From Actinomycetes bacterium (GTDB taxonomy: Bacteria; Actinomycetota; Acidimicrobiia; Acidimicrobiales; Acidimicrobilacustridaceae), in NCBI GenBank assembly GCA_029782025.1, contig JAKOVR010000064.1, forward strand, positions 1 to 39,497: 39,497 nucleotides of DNA, in the 5' to 3' direction. The notes under the pieces are model-generated. The model was not told the DNA's origin. It worked only from the letters and a program-made list of their open reading frames with translations, and did not search any database. Below are positions 10,187 to 20,369 of this stretch, one piece after another; within the stretch, counting starts at the first letter, position 1; each line of letters begins with the position of its first letter. The position numbers and the translations under genes were made by a program.

Positions 10187-10828
10187 TCACCCTGCTCGTC
10201 GTGCGCAGATCACGGCGTCGAAGCCCGAGCCGGAGGCGGCCCTCGGGCGCTCCTCAGCCACCAGGATCGTCCATCGCTCGGGATCCAACGCGGCGACCGC
10301 TGCCTCGACCGTCACCTGGACCTGCCCGGCGGCGGGAGTCTCGGCGCCGGTCGTCGGGTCGATCGGGAGGTGCCCGGCCAGCAGCAGGGTGCCGCCGGGT
10401 GCGACCCCTGACGCGAGACGCGCCACCATCTCCTCGACGGACCCGGCCACGTGGACGTACAGGCTGCTGACGAGGTCGTACGCCTGTGGCTGTGGGGCCC
10501 AGACCCCGAGGTCGGCCTCGACCCACTCGATGCGCTCGGCGATGTCGGTCCCGACGGTGGCGGCAGTCGACCGGCAGTGGTCCAGGACCGTCGCCGAGAA
10601 GTCGACCGCGGTGACCTGCCACCCGTGCCCGGCGAGCCAGAGGGTCTCCGCCCCGTGCCCGCACCCGGCGTCAACCGCCCGCCCCGGGGCGAGCGGTCCG
10701 GCGGTCTCGGTCAGGTACGCGTTGGGCGGCATCCGCGCGACCGCCTCACCGTGCTCGCGCAGCGCCTGTTCCCAACGCTCATCCCAGGACCTCCGGCCGA
10801 GGTCGGGGCCGCCAGCTGCATCACCCAT
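10187..10828 (-). CDS. Class I SAM-dependent methyltransferase
   Basis: A 213-aa Rossmann-fold methyltransferase. Motif I is VDAGCGHGAETLWLA, followed by the acidic end of strand 2 (VTAVDFSA), a motif with EADLGVW, and a post-motif SLYVHVAGS. Substrate unknown; the overall pattern is like the small-molecule methyltransferases related to UbiE or TehB. A GAGGG ribosome binding site about 8 nt before the ATG at 10828 supports this start over one at 10879. The start overlaps by 8 nt the stop of the displaced hyuB 3' remnant (ATGGGTGA). This indicates the gene was once translationally coupled to hyuB and is now cut off from that operon by the hipBA insertion. Confidence 0.85.
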   Translation of the reverse strand: MGDAAGGPDLGRRSWDERWEQALREHGEAVARMPPNAYLTETAGPLAPGRAVDAGCGHGAETLWLAGHGWQVTAVDFSATVLDHCRSTAATVGTDIAERIEWVEADLGVWAPQPQAYDLVSSLYVHVAGSVEEMVARLASGVAPGGTLLLAGHLPIDPTTGAETPAAGQVQVTVEAAVAALDPERWTILVAEERPRAASGSGFDAVICARRAG

Positions 10829-11031
10829 GCGGACAACCCTCGCGCATGTCGACATCGACCGGTGCCGTCCCCCAGCCACCGTCGCCCGGCGTCAGCATCC
10901 GGAGGACGTCGCCGGCCTTGAGCTGGATCGTGCACTTGTCCGGCAGACACTCGGCCCGGCTCTCGTCGCCGCCGCAGCCGGCGCACCCGCAACGGGTAGG
11001 CCCGCTCAAGGGCCTCGACCGGCGTGTTCCT
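10821..11031 (-). pseudogene. Displaced 3' end of hyuB (remnant)
   Basis: Codes for a C-terminal HyuB fragment: NTPVEALERAYPLRV, then DESRAECLPDKCTIQLKAG, LRMLTPGDGGWG and an 18-residue tail. It has no start codon of its own and lacks about 56 internal codons relative to the intact hyuB. It shares a 56-bp identical block (10888-10943 with 12994-13049), with weaker similarity on both sides. The fragment begins at AAC of NTPVEALE, exactly where the intact gene's host part ends (MTNTR at 13384-13388). I read it as the original 3' end of hyuB pushed away by the hipBA insertion. Its stop overlaps the methyltransferase ATG. Confidence 0.8.
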
Positions 11032-11379
11032 CTGCACAACTCCTGCGCGAGGAGATCAACGTCGAGCTAACAACTGAGGAGATGGAACGAGCGTGCCCCT
11101 CGGACCCGAGCCCAGATAGCCAGATCACGTTGGACCAGGCACGCGTCTTGCTTGAGCCTCTGACTCGCTCCCCCGGGGTCGCTCGCCAGAGGAACTCGAC
11201 CCGGTCGTTGTGTCGGACCTTCGCTTGGCAGCCCTTCGCTCGCTTGAGAGTGTGGAAGTGCCACCAGGAGGCGACGAATCGCCGGCGCGGTCTGTCCAGG
11301 AGGCGGAGCCTCTGCTCCTCGAGGTCGAGTTCGTGGCGATCTACTGGTAACAGGCGTCGAATCGCTGAGGGACTGGGAG
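11032..11379. other. Unassigned 348-bp stretch beside hipA
   Basis: Lower in GC than the surrounding genes. I see no recognisable product in any frame and no strong hairpin. Open frames exist on both strands, but their translations are low-complexity or show no family motif. It belongs to the hipBA insert, as it lies between the 5-bp direct repeat and the hipA stop. It may be non-coding cargo or a decayed gene. Confidence 0.5.
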
Positions 11380-12603
11380 TCACGCCAGGACCGCCCGGGC
11401 CCGACCAGACACCGCAGCGGCTAAGTCCTCACGGTCAATCGTGCCGGGGCACGCATCTAGCACCGCCTCAAGGGTTTCTGTCGCAGCAGCCGAGGCACGC
11501 CCCGAATCCAGCCCCCACGTTTCTGCCTCTGCTGCGATCCGGCTCACGGTGATCTTCGCGAAGTCGGTGCTGCCGTCTATAGAGACGGCAGACGTCGCCC
11601 TGAGCTTCGGCCACATCATCGTGGGAACCGTGTCGTAGGCGGGCGCGAGGGAGATGTGCCCCTCGTCATCGTGCAGTAGGGAGATGTTCTTCCCGTGCAG
11701 ATCGGCGTTTCCAATAGCCAAGGTGTAGGCGACGAGCTTCACAAGTCCCTCGAGCTCGGCCTCGGGGTCTCGGCTGTGGATGCTCAACAGGCGCGCCGCT
11801 TGGCTGAGCGACGGGCCTCCGAATGCCTCGTACTTTCCTCGGCCCTGGCTGGCATCGATGTCCACGTCAAGCGCCTGGCACAAGTCCTCCTGGTGCGTGC
11901 GAACCACCTCACCGTCGACAACTGTTCGGTCGTAGCGCTTGACGATGAGACACTCGACTCCCGAATGGTGTTCGAGACGCGGGGGCGCGTTGGTCACACC
12001 GATTGTGTGGGCGAGCGTCAGGCACTCGGCTTCGGCTCGCACGAGGCCGGGGAAACGCTCGTCGTCGATCTTGAGGATGTGCGTCGACGGGTAGCCGTGC
12101 ACCGGGCGCCCCCACCCCCCGCCTTCGAGCTCCACGAGGAGCAGCTTGTTCTGGACCCCGGCGATCGACAGCTCGCTGTCCTCGTGGAGTCCGAGCGGAT
12201 TGTCGCTCAGCGTGTCGATCTCGTGGTCGAGGTCTTCTCCGGAGTACTCGGCCACGCTTCCGCGACCGGACCTGGGATCATCACCTTCGATGACGATGAC
12301 GAACGCTCCGGCGATGTCGCGTGCGTAGCGAGCGAGCAATCCGAAGTAGTCGTTGGTCGTGACCTTCGCACGGTCTGCGACGGCCTGGAGGTGTCGGCCC
12401 TCGGGGAGAAGACCCCGGAAGAAGTTGGTCGCCCGCTGGGGACGTGAGCCAACCGGCAACGAGCACGAGAGCAAGGGGGTCCCGATCGCCCAGCGCTCGA
12501 TCGCTTCGGCGGTGTAGCGGCAACGGAGATCCCACGGCTTCGGCGCTCGGATGTCCGCCACATGGATCTCGTTCCACCAACACTGGAGATTCCGCCTAGC
12601 CAT
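11380..12603 (-). CDS. hipA: HipA-family Ser/Thr kinase toxin
   Basis: A 407-aa type II toxin related to E. coli HipA, which phosphorylates glutamyl-tRNA synthetase and induces persistence; the target here is unknown. Visible motifs in order are SIAGVQNKLLL (the phosphate-binding/autophosphorylation loop region), THILKID, VKRYDR, HQEDLCQAL, the catalytic GNADLHGKN, and the metal-binding LAPAYDTV. All kinase core residues appear intact. The start ATG overlaps the last 8 nt of hipB (ATGGCTAG), so the pair is translationally coupled. Codon GC is lower than in flanking genes, consistent with transfer. Confidence 0.9.
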   Translation of the reverse strand: MARRNLQCWWNEIHVADIRAPKPWDLRCRYTAEAIERWAIGTPLLSCSLPVGSRPQRATNFFRGLLPEGRHLQAVADRAKVTTNDYFGLLARYARDIAGAFVIVIEGDDPRSGRGSVAEYSGEDLDHEIDTLSDNPLGLHEDSELSIAGVQNKLLLVELEGGGWGRPVHGYPSTHILKIDDERFPGLVRAEAECLTLAHTIGVTNAPPRLEHHSGVECLIVKRYDRTVVDGEVVRTHQEDLCQALDVDIDASQGRGKYEAFGGPSLSQAARLLSIHSRDPEAELEGLVKLVAYTLAIGNADLHGKNISLLHDDEGHISLAPAYDTVPTMMWPKLRATSAVSIDGSTDFAKITVSRIAAEAETWGLDSGRASAAATETLEAVLDACPGTIDREDLAAAVSGRARAVLA

Positions 12604-12832
12604 TGGCGATCTCCTGTGTTGCACAGAGCTCGACCCCGAGCTCACGCAGCATTGCGATCAGTCGTTCGATCTGCAGAACCGTGTGACCGGCCTCGAGCTT
12701 TGCGACGTAGGTGCGTTCGACCTTGGCCTTGCGTGCCAACTGCTCCTGCGTCAGGCCTCGAAAGTGGCGTGCTTCGGCGAGCGTTCGCCCGAGATCCTCG
12801 GGTGTCCGGATGAGGTAACGGCGTGTGCTCAT
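12596..12832 (-). CDS. hipB: HipB-like HTH antitoxin
   Basis: A 78-aa Xre/Cro-type helix-turn-helix protein. The HTH covers about residues 19-62 (FRGLTQEQLARKAKVER through YVAKLEAGH), with a helical tail that probably contacts HipA. It neutralises HipA and represses the operon. A TAATGT -10 hexamer 6 nt before the ATG indicates a leaderless transcript. Palindromes upstream are candidate autoregulatory sites. Confidence 0.9.
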   Translation of the reverse strand: MSTRRYLIRTPEDLGRTLAEARHFRGLTQEQLARKAKVERTYVAKLEAGHTVLQIERLIAMLRELGVELCATQEIANG

Positions 12833-12833
12833 A

Positions 12834-12923
12834 TCGACACATTAGCAGCGTTCCTTCAAGAGTGTCGAAATCGGCACAGCAACCGTGGCGGACAAAGATG
12901 TGCGAATATTCACACATCGACAC
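12834..12923 (-). promoter_or_regulatory. hipBA promoter and operator region
   Basis: The -10 hexamer TAATGT (12839-12844, minus strand) is 6 nt from the hipB ATG. TCGACAC occurs at 12834-12840 and 12917-12923, and its complement GTGTCGA at 12862-12868. A near-perfect 18-bp palindrome, TGTGCGAATATTCACACA, lies at 12899-12916. These repeated half-sites fit cooperative HipB binding over the promoter. The sites are seen; binding is inferred. Confidence 0.55.
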
Positions 12924-12965
12924 GCCACCTGCCGCCGGCGCTCAAACGCACGGTCACCACCCGAG

Positions 12966-14657
12966 TCAGGGACGACCCCAGCCCCCGCCACCGGGCGTCA
13001 GCATCCGGAGGACGTCGCCGGCCTTGAGCTGGATCGTGCACTTGTCCGGAAGGCGCTCCGCCCGGCTCTCGTCGCCGCCTGGCAGCAGCCAGTTCTCCCC
13101 CACCGCACCCGGCTCGCCGCCGGCGAGACCCCACGGCTGCGACACCCGTCGCTCGGTGATCAGCGAGACCGTCGCGTCCGTGAGCGCCTGGAGATCCCGC
13201 TCGATCCCCTCACCGCCGGGCGCCGAGCCGGCGCCGCCGCTCCCCCGTCGCAACCGCTGGCGAAGCACCCGCAGTGGGAATGCCCGCTCCAACGCTTCGA
13301 TGGGCGTGTTCTTCGTATTCGTCATGCACGTATGAACGCCCGACATGCCGGGCGTCCCGGGCCCAAGCTGATCGGTACCCGCTTTCCTGGTGTTGGTCAT
13401 GGCGGTGTGGATGCCACTCATGCCGGGGGCGAAGGGCCGCCCGCCCTGGCCGCCGCCGATGGTCTCGTAGTAGACCCAGTCGTCGCCACCGAGCACGACG
13501 TTGTTCATGGTGCCCTGGCTGGCGGCGGCGACCCGGTTGGGTACGGCCAGGGCCAGGGCGCCGAGGCACACGTCGGCCACCCGCTGGCTCACCTCCACGT
13601 TGCCGGCCCCCACCGCCGCCGGCGGCAGGGCGTGGACGACGGTGCCGGGCGGCGCCACCACGGTCAGCGCCCGCAGCACCCCGCCGTTGGCCGGCAGGGT
13701 CGGGTCGAGAACGGTCCGCAGGGCGTAGGCCACGGAACTGACGGTCACCGCCTCCACGGCGTTGACGTTGCCGTCGCCCTGGGGGCCGGTGCCGGTGAAG
13801 TCGAAGGTGACGTGATCACCGTGCACCCGCAGCTCGACCACGATCGACGTCGGTTCGCGCTGATCCGGGTCGGGCCCGGAAGAGTCGAGGACGTCGGCGA
13901 ACCGCCACGCCCCGTCGGGCAGGCCGGCCAGGTCGGCCCGGGCCCGCCGCTCCCCGTAGTCGAGGACCTCGGCGAAGCGCGACGGGTCGACGGCCAGCAG
14001 CCGCTCGACCCCCACCCGGTTGGCGCCCTCCTGCGCGGCCAGGTCGCCCCGGCGCTCGCCCGGGGTTCGGCTGGCCGTGCAGAGCGCGTCGACGACGGCG
14101 TCGGTGAGCACCACCGGTCCGGTGCGCCAGCCCTCCTCGTCGATGTGGCGGGCCCCGGCCGGCATCGAGCCCGGCGCCGTCCCGCCCACATCCGCGTGGT
14201 GGGCCCGGGTGGCCACCCAGCCCACCAACCCGGCGCCGTTCCCGGCCGTCCCGCCGGGCCCACCCGGGTCGAGGGCCGGAGCGAAGGCCGGGGCCACGAC
14301 GGTGATGTCGTTGGTGTGGGTGCCCCCGGCGAAGGGGTCGTTGACCACCACCTGGTCCCCGGGCCCCAGCCCGGCCCCGCCGGGGAAGGCGGCCAGCACC
14401 GCGGCCACCGACGCCGGCATGGCCCCGAGGTGCACGGGGATGTTCTCGGCCTGGGCCAGCAGCTCGCCCGCAGCGGTGAACAGCGCGGCGCTGCAGTCGG
14501 CCCGTTCCTTGATGTTGGGGCTGTAGGCCGACCGGCGGAGCACGGCGCTCATCTCCTCGGCCGCGCCGGCCAGCCGCGCCAGCACCACCTGCAAGCCGGC
14601 CGGGTCGAGCAGGGGCTCGAGCCGGGGGTCGAACCCGCCGTCCCCGGGCCCGCTCAC
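12966..14657 (-). CDS. hyuB: Hydantoinase/oxoprolinase family subunit B (chimeric 3' end)
   Basis: Subunit B of an ATP-dependent hydantoinase/5-oxoprolinase-type enzyme, 563 aa, GTG start overlapping the hyuA stop (GTGA). N-terminal motifs include RRSAYSPNIKERADCSAAL, VNDPFAGGTHTNDI and FDFTGTGPQGDGN; the C-terminal part has PIEALERAFPLRV and CTIQLKAGDVLRMLTPGGGGWG. A duplicated motif occurs 25 residues apart: GMSGIHTAMTNTR and GMSGVHTCMTNTK, joined by an 11-residue linker KAGTDQLGPGT. This motif is normally single. The second copy and all that follows (12966-13388) belong to the hipBA insert, so the gene is a host-insert fusion still in frame. Whether the extra segment is tolerated is unknown. 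Confidence 0.88.
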   Translation of the reverse strand: MSGPGDGGFDPRLEPLLDPAGLQVVLARLAGAAEEMSAVLRRSAYSPNIKERADCSAALFTAAGELLAQAENIPVHLGAMPASVAAVLAAFPGGAGLGPGDQVVVNDPFAGGTHTNDITVVAPAFAPALDPGGPGGTAGNGAGLVGWVATRAHHADVGGTAPGSMPAGARHIDEEGWRTGPVVLTDAVVDALCTASRTPGERRGDLAAQEGANRVGVERLLAVDPSRFAEVLDYGERRARADLAGLPDGAWRFADVLDSSGPDPDQREPTSIVVELRVHGDHVTFDFTGTGPQGDGNVNAVEAVTVSSVAYALRTVLDPTLPANGGVLRALTVVAPPGTVVHALPPAAVGAGNVEVSQRVADVCLGALALAVPNRVAAASQGTMNNVVLGGDDWVYYETIGGGQGGRPFAPGMSGIHTAMTNTRKAGTDQLGPGTPGMSGVHTCMTNTKNTPIEALERAFPLRVLRQRLRRGSGGAGSAPGGEGIERDLQALTDATVSLITERRVSQPWGLAGGEPGAVGENWLLPGGDESRAERLPDKCTIQLKAGDVLRMLTPGGGGWGRP

Positions 14658-16516
14658 GCCGTCCCTCCGCGGCGCAGCACCAGGGCGCCGGCCTCGCCCC
14701 GCTCGGCCCGCCAGCCCGCCGGCACCCAGATCGTGCAGTCGTCCTCGGCCAGCACCACCGGCCCGACGCCGGTGGGCCGGGCCGGCGCGGGCAGGTCGAG
14801 CACGCCCACCGGGGAGGCGACCGACGCCGCCGCCCGCACGGCCACGACCTCCACCTCGTCGCCCGGCCGGGCGAAGCCGTTGACCCGCCGGTGCAGGGCG
14901 TGGAAGTCGTCGCGCCATCCAGGCCCCCACGGCACCCGCAGCTCGTGGCTCTGCCCCAGGTACCGGCAGTCCACCCACCGGTCCACCCGCACCGCACCGC
15001 CCCCAGCCGCACCGCCCCCAACCGCACCGGGCCCGTCCGCACCGGCCCGGATGTCGCCGACCGCGGCCTCGGCCACCCCCGCCACCGCCCGGGCGAGGTC
15101 GGCGTCCGTGCCGCCCTGCCAGCTGTGCACCCGGTCGGCGGTGCGGGGCGCGGCGAGCACGCCCACGGCCGACAGCACCCCGGCCCGGGCCGGCACGATC
15201 ACCGCCGGCATCCCGAGGGCATCGGCCAGGTCGCAGGCGTGGAGCGGACCGGCACCGCCGAAGGCCACCAGGGCCAGGCCCCGCGGGTCGACCCCCTGCT
15301 CCACCGACACCCGCCGGATGGCCTGCTCCATCGAGGCGTTCACCACCGCCACGACGCCGGCGGCGTCGACCCCGGCGGCGGCGAGCGCGGCGCGGGCGGC
15401 GGCGACGTCGAGCCGGCCGAGACCGGGGAACGTGGCCCCGGCCGGGATCCGCCCGAGCACCAGGTCGGCGTCGGTGACCGTCGGGAGGGTGCCGCCGCGG
15501 CCGTAGCAGGCCGGGCCGGGGACGGCCCCGGCCGAGCGGGGCCCCACCACCAGCGCCCCGCCGGCGTCGATCGCCGCGATCGACCCTCCGCCGGCGCCCA
15601 CGGTGTGGACGGCCAGCGACGGGAGGCGCACGGGGAACCCGGCGACCTCCCGCTCGGCCGCCGGCTCCGGTCGGCCCCCGAGCACGAGGGCCACGTCGGT
15701 GGACGTCCCGCCCATGTCGAAGCTCACGGCGTCAGGGAACCCGTTGGCGGCAGCCACCGCCGCGGCCGCGGCCGCACCGCCCGCCGGCCCCGACAGCAGG
15801 AGACGTGCCGGTTGCTCCGCGGCCACCGCTACCGGCAGCAGGCCGCCGGCCGAGGACAGCACCAGCACCTCGCGAGCGAGGCCGCCCAGCCGCTGGAGGT
15901 AGGCGCGGCAGGCCGGACGCAGGTAGGCGTCGAGCACCACCGTGGACGTCCGCTCGTACTCGCGCCGTTCGGGGCACAGCGCGCTCGACCGGCTCACCTC
16001 GAGCCCGGCGGCGGCGAGGATCTCGGCCACCGCCTGCTCGTGGTCGGCGGCGAGGTCGGCGTGGAGCAGGCACACGGCCACCGCCTCCACCTCGCGGGGC
16101 AGGGCGGCGACCACGGCATCGACCGAGGCCGGGTCGAGCGGCACCAGCACCCGGCCCGAGGCGTCGAGCCGCTCCCGCACGCCGAACCGCAACGACCGGG
16201 GCACCAGCGGCGCGGGGCGGTCGGCCCGGAGGTCATAGAGGCTGGGCCGGTCCTGCCGGGCGATCTCGATGACGTCCTCGAAGCCCTCCGTGGTGACGAG
16301 AGCGACCGTGGCCCCCCGCCGCTCGAGCAGCGCGTTGGTGGCGACCGTGGTGCCGTGGGCCAACGTGGTCGCCGGGCCGGCGCCCCCGGACAGGGCGGCG
16401 AGCCCTTCGGCCACGGCCCGACCCGGATCGTCGGGGGTGGAGGGCACCTTCGCCACCGCGCCATCGGCGCCGACGACGTCGGTGAAGGTCCCGCCGGTGT
16501 CGGTCCCGACCCGCAC
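14654..16516 (-). CDS. hyuA: Hydantoinase/oxoprolinase family subunit A
   Basis: ATP-binding subunit A (620 aa) of an N-methylhydantoinase/5-oxoprolinase-type amidohydrolase. The N-terminal motif VGTDTGGTFTDVV binds phosphate. HGTTVATNALLERRGA and GFEDVIEIARQDRPSLYDL are family hallmarks, and SFDMGGTSTDVAL marks the second actin-like domain. It begins at a GTG 5 nt after the RNase H-SLOG stop, with GGGGG as a plausible ribosome binding site, and ends in a 4-nt overlap with hyuB. Possible substrates are hydantoins, 5-oxoproline or related cyclic amides. It is somewhat shorter than many HyuA proteins (about 690 aa), mainly at the C-terminus. Confidence 0.9.
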   Translation of the reverse strand: MRVGTDTGGTFTDVVGADGAVAKVPSTPDDPGRAVAEGLAALSGGAGPATTLAHGTTVATNALLERRGATVALVTTEGFEDVIEIARQDRPSLYDLRADRPAPLVPRSLRFGVRERLDASGRVLVPLDPASVDAVVAALPREVEAVAVCLLHADLAADHEQAVAEILAAAGLEVSRSSALCPERREYERTSTVVLDAYLRPACRAYLQRLGGLAREVLVLSSAGGLLPVAVAAEQPARLLLSGPAGGAAAAAAVAAANGFPDAVSFDMGGTSTDVALVLGGRPEPAAEREVAGFPVRLPSLAVHTVGAGGGSIAAIDAGGALVVGPRSAGAVPGPACYGRGGTLPTVTDADLVLGRIPAGATFPGLGRLDVAAARAALAAAGVDAAGVVAVVNASMEQAIRRVSVEQGVDPRGLALVAFGGAGPLHACDLADALGMPAVIVPARAGVLSAVGVLAAPRTADRVHSWQGGTDADLARAVAGVAEAAVGDIRAGADGPGAVGGGAAGGGAVRVDRWVDCRYLGQSHELRVPWGPGWRDDFHALHRRVNGFARPGDEVEVVAVRAAASVASPVGVLDLPAPARPTGVGPVVLAEDDCTIWVPAGWRAERGEAGALVLRRGGTA

Positions 16517-16521
16517 CGTGG

Positions 16522-17553
16522 TCAGGCCCCCGACCGCGGGTCCAGCGGGTCCAGCGGGATCACGGTGACCTTCGCCGCCCCCAGCCGCTCCACCAGCGTG
16601 CGGTGCAACCGGCCGACCCGGTCCTCGACGCCGTCCCACACCACGAGGGCCTCGTCGGCGTGGTCGGCCAGCCAGGCGTCCCGCCGGCGCAGGGCGGCCG
16701 TGGCCCCCTGGGCTGTGGCCGGCCGCTCGTCCGCCAGCACCACGAACCGCTCGGCCTCGTCGAGGGCGGCCCGAAACGACTCCCGGTCGTCGTCGGGCCA
16801 GTCGCGGTCGGGCTCGGGGAACGGCAGCACGGCCAGCACCGGCACACCCTCCCCTTCGGCCACCGTGGCGGCCAGCAGCTCGGCGCCCCGCCGCAGCCCG
16901 GTGACGACGCGGAGCTCGGGGATCTGGGCGGCCCGATCGGCCACGGCGATGGCCAGGGCGGCCTGGGCCGCCGACACGTCGCGGTCGGCGTGCCCCACCA
17001 CCACCAGCTCGTGGTGGGGGTCGCCGGGGGCCACGGCCGCCCGGCTCGCCGCCGCAGCGCGGTCGGCGCCTCGCCCGACCGACCCGATCCCCTGCCGGCC
17101 CTTCTGAGCGATGCCGGCCTCCACCGCCAGCCGGTCGACCAGGTCGTTCATGGGGTCACCGCTGTGCCCCTTCACCCACCGGAAGGTGACGTTGCCCCGC
17201 TCCTGCACGAGGGCCACCAATGGCTCCCACAGGTCGCGGTTGGCCACGGGCTTGCGCTGGCTGTTGACCCAGCCCTTGCGCAGCCATCCCTCCCACCAGC
17301 GGTCCCGGAAGCAGTGCACGACGTAGGTGGAGTCGCTCACGATCTCGACCGGTTCCTCCAGCGAGCCGTTGGCCTGCAGGGCCTCGAGCGCGGCCTGGAT
17401 CTCCATGCGCTGGTTGGTCGTGTGGGCGGCGGCCCCGGAGGCGAAGGCGCCGCCGGGGATGGCCCAGGCCCAGCCCCCCGGCCCCGGGTTCCCCGAGCAG
17501 GCACCATCGGTGTAGATGACCACGGGCGGCGACGAGCTGGGCACGGCCGGCAT
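16522..17553 (-). CDS. rnhA: RNase HI fused to a C-terminal SLOG-like domain
   Basis: A 343-aa fusion. Residues 10-145 form an RNase HI with all catalytic residues: D16 (YTDGACSGNPG), E51 (RMEIQAAL), D74 (VSDSTYVV), H130 (VKGHSG) and D140 (NDLVDRLA). After a short Ala/Arg-rich linker, residues of about 182-340 form a Rossmann-type domain. Its features are ELVVVGHAD, VVTGLRRGAELLA, PVLAVLPFPEP and ALRRRDAWLADHADEALVVWDG. That pattern matches the YpsA/DUF1273 branch of the SLOG superfamily, which binds nucleotide-derived ligands. The RNase part would remove RNA from RNA-DNA hybrids; the added domain may bind a nucleotide signal, which is inference. It precedes hyuA by 5 nt, although the functional link to hydantoin metabolism is unclear. 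Confidence 0.85.
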   Translation of the reverse strand: MPAVPSSSPPVVIYTDGACSGNPGPGGWAWAIPGGAFASGAAAHTTNQRMEIQAALEALQANGSLEEPVEIVSDSTYVVHCFRDRWWEGWLRKGWVNSQRKPVANRDLWEPLVALVQERGNVTFRWVKGHSGDPMNDLVDRLAVEAGIAQKGRQGIGSVGRGADRAAAASRAAVAPGDPHHELVVVGHADRDVSAAQAALAIAVADRAAQIPELRVVTGLRRGAELLAATVAEGEGVPVLAVLPFPEPDRDWPDDDRESFRAALDEAERFVVLADERPATAQGATAALRRRDAWLADHADEALVVWDGVEDRVGRLHRTLVERLGAAKVTVIPLDPLDPRSGA

Positions 17554-17560
17554 CGTTGCA

Positions 17561-17581
17561 CGTCGGCGCCTCACGCCGACG
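17561..17581. promoter_or_regulatory. Inverted repeat between rnhA and aceE
   Basis: CGTCGGCG-CCTCA-CGCCGACG, a perfect 8-bp inverted repeat with a 5-nt spacer in the 73-bp divergent gap between rnhA (minus) and aceE (plus). It could be an operator for either gene or a hairpin in the rnhA leader. Confidence 0.4.
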
Positions 17582-17626
17582 ATCCGAGGAGGCGGGTCCG
17601 CAACGGCGCCCCGCGGGGTACCGTCC

Positions 17627-20368
<2,742 letters not shown>

Positions 20369-20369
20369 C

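Larger units (their letters stand above)
11027..13388. mobile_element. hipBA-carrying insertion inside hyuB, with 5-bp direct repeats
   Basis: The segment from 11032 to 13388 carries an unassigned 348-bp stretch, hipA, hipB and a foreign 3' end of hyuB. TTCCT (AGGAA on the coding strand) occurs at 11027-11031 and 13384-13388. Joining the sequences outside the repeats restores an uninterrupted HyuB stretch MTNTR-NTPVEALE. This mirrors MTNTK-NTPIEALE in the copy carried by the insert. The repeats could be a target-site duplication or a short crossover site. No transposase or integrase is present, so the mechanism is unknown. Confidence 0.6.

Noticed and set aside
11006..11383. A 125-codon minus-strand frame between the hyuB remnant and hipA
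   Set aside because: No family motif, Arg/Ser-rich, no promoter or ribosome binding site, and it runs into the hyuB remnant. Reported only as unassigned sequence.
11027..13388. A classical insertion sequence or transposon carrying hipBA
   Set aside because: There are 5-bp direct repeats but no transposase and no terminal inverted repeats that I can see, so the event is reported as an insertion of unknown mechanism.
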